From Goniomonas avonlea (taxonomy: Eukaryota > Cryptophyceae > Goniomonadida > Goniomonadaceae), in assembly GCA_003573635.1 (NCBI GenBank), contig QUTJ01031757.1:1-17227 (forward strand): 17,227 nucleotides of DNA. Reading direction: 5' to 3'. A program made the translations under genes and the position numbers. The notes beneath the pieces were generated by a model. The model had not been told where the DNA came from. It ran no database searches and saw nothing but the letters and a program-made list of their open reading frames with translations. Shown in pieces: positions 16,001 through 17,227 of this stretch (position 1 is its first letter; the number at the start of each line of letters is the position of its first letter).

Positions 16001-16803
16001 CGCCTCCAGCACTGTACGCTTCACGCCACGAGCGATGGCCTCCACTGCTGCATCCACCTTCGCTTCTGAGAGCTCGCCCAGGCTGTGCAGTGGATAGCCG
16101 CTCTCGCCGTCAGGGACAAATGACAATGCATCCGACAAAATGCCGGCAATTGGGAGTGTGTGGGCCCACCGCTGCAGGGTGTCAGCTTTCTTGCATGCAT
16201 GCAAAAACTCAGCCTCGTCAATGAAGCTATCGCTATTTACATCCAGCTCTGTGAAGTCCGCCTTGGCTTCGAGGTGCCAGCGACAGTTGGCAGCAGTTAG
16301 AGCCTCAGAAAACCTATCCATTGTCAGGAAGCCCTTGTGGTCACCCATTGCCTCCTTGAACTTGGCAAAAATCTCCCGGAGGTGGTGATCATTGCGTCGC
16401 TTGAAACCGTCCTTCACCCGGGCACTGTTAGTGATACTTTAGGAACATGTATGAAACTACCCAACCACTCAGGCAAGTGGAAATGGCAAAGCGAAATGAG
16501 GCATACGTGGCCATCTCCACCTCCTCAGCAAAGCCACCAGCACCCGTCACCGAGCCAGAAAGCCTGCCGTGTTTGGCCAGTGATTGCAGCCAGTAGAGTT
16601 CCAACATGGTCTGTGCTTTGCGTTGCCTTGCCAAGGCCTGGAACAGCAGTGAGATGACCGCACACAGCAACATCCTAACACACAGCAGGGGGGGGATAAA
16701 TGAAGGGTGGCAGTACCAGTGCGCCCTCGTGACTCAGAGTTGCGTCAATGTCGCGCACTCCGGCACCCTCCGCCTGGGAGTGCCGCCCCCGATCCTTGGC
16801 CAT
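980..16803 (-). CDS. EF-hand / ADP-ribosyltransferase / multi-ankyrin gene (30 visible exons, 3' end not seen)
   Basis: Minus-strand split gene. Core exons: 16717-16803, 16507-16637, 15868-16424, 15262-15536, 15099-15215, 14716-14978, 14515-14616 and 13613-14435. Then 22 single-repeat ankyrin exons run from 13291-13389 down to 980-1078. All introns are GT-AG and all phases join, giving about 1512 codons. Domain order: N-terminal helical part, EF-hand (134-145), mono-ADP-ribosyltransferase of R-S-E type (about 270-525), helical linker (about 526-715), two ankyrin repeats (about 716-785), then 22 more. R-S-E transferases move ADP-ribose from NAD to protein, usually arginine. Inference: calcium may gate the enzyme and the ankyrin array may select the target. 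I see no signal peptide or membrane segment, so a cytosolic protein is likely. Uncertain: how many array exons one mRNA uses, and where the C-terminus lies, because no terminal exon was found below 980. Confidence 0.8.
1115..1312. mobile_element. MITE-like inverted-repeat element, copy A
   Basis: Foreign block inserted between array-intron motifs 'caaaacggccc' and 'ggggctgatg'. The ends are imperfect inverted repeats: left 'cctagt' plus 'acgtacgagtacgtg' (about 1139-1156); right 'cacgtactagtcgtacgtg' (about 1274-1292) with 'ggcactagg'. The interior shares 'gtttcaatc(t/c)tggacc' with copy B at 12463-12718. No coding capacity, so at most a non-autonomous DNA transposon. Family not recognised. 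Confidence 0.55.
1640..1812. repeat. GA-rich satellite
   Basis: Begins with 'gtgtcaggg' repeated three times (about 1646-1672). It then has a purine-rich stretch containing a roughly 50-bp direct duplication: 'gcaagagcgagagcgagag' at 1717 and again at 1767, with 'gcgagataggg' closing each copy. It lies just inside the donor side of exon 29. Open frames over it are shadows. Confidence 0.85.
1824..1922 (-). CDS. Exon 29: ankyrin repeat 21
   Basis: 33 codons, phase 0; acceptor CCGACCAG, donor AAG|GTGTGCC. Starts EGATALMGAALGGHI and ends ADVAAAGK. Positions 1/3/8/11/31 are E/A/G/L/A. Its acceptor region lacks the usual CA-rich 'cacccacacct' block. Downstream it runs into the GA-rich satellite at 1640-1810. 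Confidence 0.84.
2388..2486 (-). CDS. Exon 28: ankyrin repeat 20
   Basis: 33 codons, phase 0; acceptor CCGTGCAG, donor ATG|GTGTGCCCC. Starts DGLSSLMAAAFAGHA. Positions 1/3/8/11/31 are D/L/A/F/T. It ends in Met instead of Lys/Gln. The intron to exon 29 is 465 bp. Confidence 0.86.
2560..2990 (+). repeat. Inverted array unit (intact)
   Basis: Across this stretch the array intron blocks run in reverse: 'aatcaaagtgacaag', 'gtcatcaaccctacaccc', 'ttttgtcctgaccc', then the plus-strand exon, then 'gtgtgttccatg', 'gatgcgggtgcatcc' and 'tgatcaacttgagaagcaca'. Normal orientation resumes at about 2995-3010 with 'ctcgggaaaccgatgcacc'. The left edge falls in a degenerate 'gatgaacgttagcgtcc'. Breakpoints are approximate to about 20 bp. 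Confidence 0.75.
2722..2820 (+). pseudogene. Inverted, otherwise intact ankyrin exon on the plus strand
   Basis: The plus strand reads acceptor CCCTTCAG, then 33 open codons starting RGYTSLMGAALGGHT and ending ADVAAANQ, then donor GTGTGTTCC. Exon, both splice sites and flanking intron blocks are all in reverse orientation to the other units (inverted segment about 2560-2990). It cannot join the minus-strand mRNA, so it is an orphan exon inside the exon 27/28 intron. Positions 1/3/8/11/31 are R/Y/G/L/A; Phe21 is unusual. No plus-strand gene is visible that could use it. Confidence 0.8.
3285..3383 (-). CDS. Exon 27: ankyrin repeat 19
   Basis: 33 codons, phase 0; acceptor TGTGTGCAG, donor CCG|GTGTGTCCC. 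Starts DGYTSLLGAAFGGHT and ends ADVAAVNP. Positions 1/3/8/11/31 are D/Y/G/F/V. The terminal Lys/Gln is Pro and Thr17 is Met. The 798-bp intron after it holds the intact inverted unit. Confidence 0.86.
3671..3769 (-). CDS. Exon 26: ankyrin repeat 18
   Basis: 33 codons, phase 0; acceptor CCGTGCAG, donor AAG|GTGTGTCCC. Starts DGWTSLMNAVKGGYT. Positions 1/3/8/11/31 are D/W/N/K/A. It is close to exon 11 (same W/N/K set), which suggests these two share a recent ancestor or converted each other. Confidence 0.88.
4154..4252 (-). CDS. Exon 25: ankyrin repeat 17
   Basis: 33 codons, phase 0; acceptor CTGAGCAG, donor AAG|GTGTGAGCC. Starts DGVTSLMGAALGGHT. Positions 1/3/8/11/31 are D/V/G/L/A. The donor side lacks the usual 'cccat' block after GTGTG, a small intronic deletion. 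Confidence 0.87.
4440..5150. repeat. Mosaic of inverted and direct array fragments
   Basis: About 4445-4783 is inverted, including the broken exon and 'attctttgacaagg'. About 4786-4825 is direct ('ggggtgagctgattgcg', 'gtgtccctagtttcaac'). The 20-mer CCTTGTCAAAGAATGAAAGC is present directly at 4836 and again at 4894. About 4950-5140 is inverted again ('gcacgtgctttcattctttg', 'gtgtccttggcgcatcgg'). From about 5143 the order is direct. At least three orientation switches lie within 700 bp. No coding sequence other than the broken exon is seen in this 961-bp intron. Confidence 0.7.
4505..4601 (+). pseudogene. Inverted, frame-broken ankyrin exon
   Basis: Plus-strand copy with acceptor CTGTGCAG and donor GTGTGTCCC, but the exon is 97 bp. 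Relative to the consensus it has one extra base after the 'Leu-Leu' codons and lacks three bases at the Gly-Gly codons. This shifts frame and creates an in-frame TGA near the end. It starts NGGTSL. Inverted and decayed, so an older inversion than 2722-2820. It lies in the exon 24/25 intron. Confidence 0.78.
5214..5312 (-). CDS. Exon 24: ankyrin repeat 16
   Basis: 33 codons, phase 0; acceptor CCCTGCAG, donor AAG|GTGTGTCCC. Starts DGETSLRFAALAGHT. Positions 1/3/8/11/31 are D/E/F/L/A; Arg at position 7. Downstream lies the 961-bp intron full of inverted fragments. Confidence 0.87.
5704..5802 (-). CDS. Exon 23: ankyrin repeat 15
   Basis: 33 codons, phase 0; acceptor CTGCGCAG, donor AAG|GTGTGTCCG. 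Starts YGRTVLMGAAAGGHT. Positions 1/3/8/11/31 are Y/R/G/A/A; Val replaces Ser at position 5. The intron to exon 22 is 347 bp. Confidence 0.88.
6150..6248 (-). CDS. Exon 22: ankyrin repeat 14
   Basis: 33 codons, phase 0; acceptor CCGTGCAG, donor AAG|GTGTGTCTC. Starts NGWTSLMGAAYGGHT. Positions 1/3/8/11/31 are N/W/G/Y/A; Ala at position 23. The intron to exon 21 is shortened to 283 bp. Confidence 0.88.
6532..6630 (-). CDS. Exon 21: ankyrin repeat 13
   Basis: 33 codons, phase 0; acceptor CGCTGCAG, donor AAG|GTGTGACCC. Starts GGRTALILAALSGHT. Positions 1/3/8/11/31 are G/R/L/L/A. The intron to exon 20 is 485 bp. Confidence 0.87.
7116..7214 (-). CDS. Exon 20: ankyrin repeat 12
   Basis: 33 codons, phase 0; acceptor CCGTACAG, donor CAG|GTGTGTCCC. 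Starts DGWTPLLGAAKGGHA. Positions 1/3/8/11/31 are D/W/G/K/A. The intron to exon 19 is 441 bp, common type. Confidence 0.87.
7656..7754 (-). CDS. Exon 19: ankyrin repeat 11
   Basis: 33 codons, phase 0; the acceptor is CCGTGTAG rather than the usual GCAG; donor CAG|GTGTGTCCC. Starts FARTALLGAASGGHT. Positions 1/3/8/11/31 are F/R/G/S/A. The conserved Gly at position 2 is Ala here, unique in the array. Confidence 0.84.
7947..8045 (-). CDS. Exon 18: ankyrin repeat 10
   Basis: 33 codons, phase 0; acceptor CCCCTGCAG, donor AAG|GTGTGTCCC. Starts DGYTSLMCAAWGGHT. Positions 1/3/8/11/31 are D/Y/C/W/A. Helix 2 carries the rare changes Thr19, Gly23 and Asn27. The intron to exon 19 is only 192 bp. Confidence 0.87.
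8098..8235. mobile_element. TA-flanked MITE-like element with 16-bp perfect inverted ends
   Basis: TATGCTGGTTCTGGAA at 8098-8113 is repeated exactly inverted at 8220-8235. The outer TA on both sides fits a TA target duplication, as left by Tc1/mariner-type transposases. Inside are a direct repeat of 'tcgccaatt' plus a T-rich tail, and inverted 'ttccgag/ctcggaa'. No coding capacity. About 100 bp of the usual intron block is missing at this point, so insertion and deletion may be linked. It lies in the exon 17/18 intron. Confidence 0.65.
8523..8621 (-). CDS. Exon 17: ankyrin repeat 9
   Basis: 33 codons, phase 0; acceptor CCGTGCAG, donor CAG|GTGCGCTCC. Starts SGDTSLSCAAKGGHT. Positions 1/3/8/11/31 are S/D/C/K/A; Ser at position 7 and Ala at 23. 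The intron to exon 18 is 477 bp and contains a TA-flanked inverted-repeat element. Confidence 0.87.
8822..9497. repeat. CTGCCT-type higher-order minisatellite in an intron
   Basis: Pyrimidine-rich plus strand built of CTGCCT/CTGTCT hexamers. It is punctuated about eleven times by a marker such as 'ggtcttttaggctctg' or 'gggttttaggctctg', giving higher-order blocks of about 40-120 bp. It sits in the exon 16/17 intron between array motifs 'gccaaggaaaccaatg' and 'gccgagtacgtgcattgg'. Long open frames here (Leu-Cys or Gln-Arg runs) come from the repeat. The strand asymmetry could favour triplex or slipped structures. Confidence 0.9.
9498..9700. other. Unassigned intron stretch with a 16-bp palindrome
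   Basis: After the minisatellite, array sequence resumes briefly. About 9535-9655 does not match array blocks: it is AT-rich, contains the perfect palindrome TTACAAAATTTTGTAA (9616-9631) and 'ttctagttattgattagaa'. It may be the remnant of another inserted element. No coding sequence is seen. Confidence 0.45.
9863..9961 (-). CDS. Exon 16: ankyrin repeat 8
   Basis: 33 codons, phase 0; acceptor CTTCCTGCAG, donor CAG|GTGTGCC. Starts NGCTTLMGAALGGHT. Positions 1/3/8/11/31 are N/C/G/L/V; Glu at position 23. The 1241-bp intron between it and exon 17 contains the large minisatellite. Confidence 0.87.
10324..10425 (-). CDS. Exon 15: ankyrin repeat 7, one codon longer
   Basis: 102 bp, 34 codons, phase 0; acceptor CCGTGCAG, donor AAG|GTGTGTCCC. 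Starts AVGWTSLILAAAGGHT: one extra residue lies before the Gly that opens the repeat. Aligned positions 3/8/11/31 are W/L/A/P. The insertion keeps frame and would lengthen the beta-hairpin tip. Confidence 0.86.
10896..10994 (-). CDS. Exon 14: ankyrin repeat 6
   Basis: 33 codons, phase 0; acceptor TCCGTGCAG, donor AAG|GTGCGTCCC. Starts DGYTALLDAVSSGHT. Positions 1/3/8/11/31 are D/Y/D/S/S. Among the most diverged forward repeats (Asp16, Val20). The intron upstream is the shortest in the array (83 bp). Confidence 0.87.
11078..11176 (-). CDS. Exon 13: ankyrin repeat 5
   Basis: 33 codons, phase 0; acceptor CATGCAG, donor AAG|GTGTGTCCC. Starts DGRTSLMGAAKGGHT. Positions 1/3/8/11/31 are D/R/G/K/A; Ala replaces Asp at position 23. 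Separated from exon 14 by only 83 bp. Confidence 0.88.
11609..11707 (-). CDS. Exon 12: ankyrin repeat 4
   Basis: 33 codons, phase 0; acceptor CCCCTGCAG, donor AAG|GTGTGTC. Starts DGSTSLKAAACEGHT. Positions 1/3/8/11/31 are D/S/A/C/A. It is unusual in Lys at position 7 and Cys-Glu at 11-12. The intron to exon 11 is 417 bp, common array type. Confidence 0.87.
12125..12223 (-). CDS. Exon 11: ankyrin repeat 3
   Basis: 33 codons, phase 0; acceptor CTGTGCAG, donor AAG|GTGACAC. Starts DGWTSLMNAAKGGHT and ends ADVAAVNK. Positions 1/3/8/11/31 are D/W/N/K/V. The intron separating it from exon 10 is 849 bp and holds a MITE-like element and an exon-less ghost unit. Confidence 0.88.
12340..12450. repeat. 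Array unit that has lost its exon
   Basis: Block order is 'gcgtttctcaagttaatcac', 'cagacagcaaacgggtgcgg', then directly 'tgggtcaggacaaaatggcc' and 'tatggggtaaggg'. In every normal unit the ankyrin exon and about 140 bp of flank stand between 'gggtgc' and 'gggtcagg'. The join near 12399-12406 has a short shared GGTG(G)G string, as expected of a microhomology deletion. Confidence 0.75.
12463..12718. mobile_element. MITE-like inverted-repeat element, copy B
   Basis: Interrupts the array block 'gcgtgtccctactttcaac'. Left end 'ctagtgccttttagtcgag' followed by 'catcgtactagtacgag'; right end 'gtgtactagtaagatg' followed by 'ctagttggcaca', giving imperfect terminal inverted repeats of about 35-40 bp. 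The middle shares 'gtttcaatcctggacccatc' with copy A. Length about 255 bp, no open frame of note. It lies in the exon 10/11 intron. Confidence 0.58.
13073..13171 (-). CDS. Exon 10: ankyrin repeat 2
   Basis: 33 codons, phase 0; acceptor CCTTGCAG. Starts EGVTPLMLAAQGGHT; positions 1/3/8/11/31 are E/V/L/Q/S. It differs from exon 9 by three bases and one residue. The intron to exon 9 is 119 bp. Its downstream intron (12224-13072) begins with array-type sequence, so this copy is the transition to the array. Confidence 0.86.
13291..13389 (-). CDS. Exon 9: ankyrin repeat 1 of the array
   Basis: 33 codons, phase 0; acceptor CCTTGCAG, donor AAG|GTGCC. Starts EGVTPLMLAAQGGHT. Variable positions 1/3/8/11/31 are E/V/L/Q/S. 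Ala replaces Val at position 18. Its intron (13390-13612, 223 bp) is not of the common array type. Nearly identical to exon 10, 218 bp away. Confidence 0.86.
13613..14435 (-). CDS. Exon 8: end of ART domain, helical linker and two ankyrin repeats, residues 511-785
   Basis: Acceptor CCTTTGCAG (ends 14436), donor GTGCGTGC at 13612. Starts IIPVRLNVNLKMDTVDGLL (last ART strands), then about 190 residues of mostly helical, charged linker with no recognised domain. From about residue 716 come ankyrin repeats: GETRLMEAIAQG with LLAAGADVTEV, then GESLLHVALRNG with DFLIARGFDASSADQ. The last codon is CAG in phase 0, so the 33-residue register of all later exons is set here. These two repeats are more diverged from the array consensus and look ancestral. 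Confidence 0.88.
14515..14616 (-). CDS. Exon 7: ART catalytic glutamate (E-x-E) exon, residues 477-511
   Basis: A 102-bp exon found only by splice logic: acceptor CACATGCAG (ends 14617), donor GTAGGT at 14514. Phase 2 in and out fits both neighbours. Encodes YPGEDEYLWLP, the ADP-ribosylating turn-turn loop with the E-x-E pair (Glu481 and Glu483, codons 14606-14604 and 14600-14598). In the family the second Glu is catalytic and the first favours arginine as acceptor. With Arg404 and Ser435 the full R-S-E triad is present, so an active enzyme is likely. Joined with exon 8 it reads GVVTIIPVRLNVNL, a typical closing strand. Confidence 0.85.
14716..14978 (-). CDS. Exon 6: ART catalytic core with Arg and S-T-T motifs, residues 390-477
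   Basis: Acceptor ACACCAG (ends 14979), perfect donor GTGAGT at 14715. Contains the NAD-binding arginine in LQLYRGLGG (Arg404, codon 14936-14934) and the S-T-T motif in GFMSTT (Ser435, codon 14843-14841), spaced as in R-S-E class mono-ADP-ribosyltransferases. A strand AMVMVVEP and the block ACIREFSQ follow; in vertebrate ARTs this leads directly into the catalytic Glu loop. The first codon here is an internal Val (GTG), not a start. The exon ends with two bases, completed by exon 7 as Gln477. Confidence 0.88.
15099..15215 (-). CDS. Exon 5: ADP-ribosyltransferase domain, residues 351-389
   Basis: Thirty-nine codons, phase 0 at both ends. Acceptor CCCTGTAG (ends 15216), donor GTGTGC (15098). 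Encodes FDVYNCILRGFP and FTTSIFVLVSAVQK. The Y-N-x-x-L-R-G and 'LVSAVQK' helix correspond to the segment just before the NAD-binding Arg strand in vertebrate and protist ARTs. Joined to exon 6 it reads SAVQK-VATCMKLPEG, the expected continuity. It is easily missed because other frames over this stretch are also open. Confidence 0.82.
15262..15536 (-). CDS. Exon 4: ADP-ribosyltransferase domain, N-terminal part, residues 259-350
   Basis: Acceptor GCTGTAG (15539-15537). The first two bases complete Gly259 split from exon 3, giving RLGSPSLDF across the junction. Contains MEMEHCHKFGADIKFESSNY, a block about helical LTEEEVMALVMYTGPM, and ends at Met350 on donor GTCCGC (15261-15260). The pattern E-E-V-x-A-L-x-x-Y-T-G-P shortly before a Y-N-x-x-L-R-G block is typical of eukaryotic R-type ART domains before the NAD-binding core. 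The following intron is only 46 bp, the shortest in the gene. Confidence 0.82.
15537..15867 (-). repeat. Intron 3 with internal minisatellite
   Basis: A 331-bp intron between exons 3 and 4 (donor GTGCGTGAGT, acceptor GCTGTAG). Contains about five imperfect copies of 'accctctgttctcaagtggt' on the plus strand (near 15606, 15670, 15712, 15750 and 15800), spaced about 40-65 bp. No coding sequence is seen inside. Confidence 0.75.
15868..16424 (-). CDS. Exon 3: EF-hand exon, residues 73-259
   Basis: Carries a canonical calcium-binding EF-hand loop, DVNSDSFIDEAE, at residues 134-145 (16208-16243). Asp/Asn/Asp/Asp/Glu fill positions 1, 3, 5, 9 and 12 and Ile is at position 8; Ser replaces the usual Gly at position 6. 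A degenerate EF-hand-like stretch about 35 residues earlier (GDHKGFLTMDRF) lacks the full ligand set, as in a paired EF-hand with one dead loop. The rest is helical and leads to the ADP-ribosyltransferase domain, ending HHGLDRL plus one base of a split Gly codon. Acceptor ACTAACAG; donor GTGCGTGAGT at 15867. The translated start often predicted at 16417 is a GTG inside the exon, not an initiator. Confidence 0.85.
16507..16637 (-). CDS. Exon 2: helical N-terminal segment, residues 30-73
   Basis: Acceptor TGTTCCAG (cag at 16640-16638), then 43 codons plus two bases, ending at donor GTATGC (16506). Starts ALARQRKAQTMLELYWLQ and ends GFAEEVEMA. It is rich in Leu, Ala, Glu and Lys and probably helical. 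Phase 2 joins exon 3 to give Thr73. The intron before it is 79 bp and the one after is 82 bp. No named domain is recognised in this piece. Confidence 0.7.
16717..16803 (-). CDS. Exon 1: N-terminus, residues 1-29
   Basis: Starts at ATG 16803-16801 in the context CCAATGG (G at +4), with an in-frame TGA at 16857-16855. It encodes a hydrophilic stretch beginning MAKDRGRHSQ and ending HEGAL, and stops at a GT donor (16716-16715) in phase 0. No signal peptide or membrane segment is visible. Alternative: a plausible acceptor (CCGCAG, ending at 16841) lies just upstream in the same open frame, so an additional 5' exon and earlier start are possible. The start is the least certain part of the core model. 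Confidence 0.6.
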
Positions 16804-16857
16804 TGGTTCGGGCGACTTGGTCTGGGCAACTTCTTCGTCACTGCGGAGGGAGGCTCA

Positions 16858-17184
16858 GAGACCAGGGTTTCTGAATACCAAAACTCCATGGTATTAATAC
16901 CGATTATACGGTATTAACACGCGGTATTTATCCCATATTAATACCACCACAATACCAAGGCTGGCGGTTCAGTTCCCTGTGTGTTCATACAGTATTAATT
17001 ACTGAGTGGAGAATTAAGGATTTGATACTCAGAGTCAGAGACACCTCATAAACCACATTGTGGAGATCCACACGACTCCTCCAGCAAGTGCCAACATGGC
17101 GTTTGGGATTAAGGCGACACCTTGTCATCAAAAAGACTTCCTAACAAGAGGGCAGGACGATCTCCAAAGCGCAATGAGTGCGCG
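16858..17184. promoter_or_regulatory. Upstream region with clustered GGTATTAATACC-like palindromes
   Basis: Region 5' of the gene. Perfect palindrome GGTATTAATACC at 16890-16901, then related half-sites 'ggtattaac' (16910), 'ggtattta' (16923), 'atattaatacc' (16935) and 'cagtattaattactg' (16990-17004). Regular clusters of one palindrome just upstream of a start could be transcription-factor sites, or the remains of a short inverted-repeat element. No TATA box or start site can be fixed. No other gene is seen from 16858 to the end. Confidence 0.4.
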
Positions 17185-17227
17185 AACGTGTGCGGGCGTG
17201 TGCGTGTGCGTGTGCGTGTGCGTGTGC
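17185..17227. repeat. (GTGTGC)n microsatellite at window end
   Basis: Hexamer GTGTGC repeated about six times to the window edge, preceded by 'gtgtgcgggc'. It continues beyond the window. Confidence 0.9.

Noticed and set aside
1-17227. tRNA or rRNA genes
   Set aside because: No cloverleaf with conserved T-loop sequence and no rRNA-like conserved blocks were noticed on reading; a covariance-model scan was not possible.

Overview
The window looks like nuclear DNA of a unicellular eukaryote. It has GT-AG introns, single-repeat exons, abundant microsatellites and short inverted-repeat elements, and no bacterial operon or Shine-Dalgarno structure. A microalga or similar free-living protist is my guess from the domain combination, EF-hand plus R-S-E-type ADP-ribosyltransferase plus ankyrin repeats. 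The lineage cannot be fixed from sequence alone.

One minus-strand gene explains almost all coding signal. It runs from an ATG at 16803 down to at least 980. Eight core exons (16803 to 13613; 785 codons; every splice phase matches) encode a short N-terminus, a helical segment, a calcium-binding EF-hand (loop at 16208-16243), an arginine-type mono-ADP-ribosyltransferase domain (R404, S435-T-T, E481-D-E483), a helical linker and two ankyrin repeats. After these come 22 further exons, each encoding exactly one ankyrin repeat: 99 bp, phase 0 on both sides, and one of 102 bp. They lie in a tandem array of about 0.5-kb exon-plus-intron units. If every exon is used, the protein is about 1512 residues before an unseen C-terminus.

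The array (about 770-13450) is the notable part. The second helix of each repeat is almost frozen, while residues 3, 8 and 11 of the exon (and less so 1 and 31) vary strongly. Three of these correspond to the target-contact positions randomised in designed ankyrin libraries, and position 8 is an exception. Introns are duplicated along with exons. Two units are inverted onto the plus strand (2722-2820 intact; 4505-4601 with a net 2-bp loss). One unit has lost its exon (near 12399), one spacer has shrunk to 83 bp, and two copies near 13073-13450 are nearly identical. This looks like an actively rearranging, frame-tolerant source of binding-surface diversity attached to a possibly calcium-gated protein-modifying enzyme.

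The rest is non-coding. The left end (1-770) has an AT-rich microsatellite, a foldback element and a (GATA)n tract where the array breaks off. Three MITE-like inverted-repeat elements lie in array introns (about 1115-1312, 8098-8235, 12463-12718). A CTGCCT-type higher-order minisatellite fills 8822-9497. The upstream region (16858-17227) carries clustered GGTATTAATACC-like palindromes and a (GTGTGC)n tract. The 3' end of the gene is not visible.
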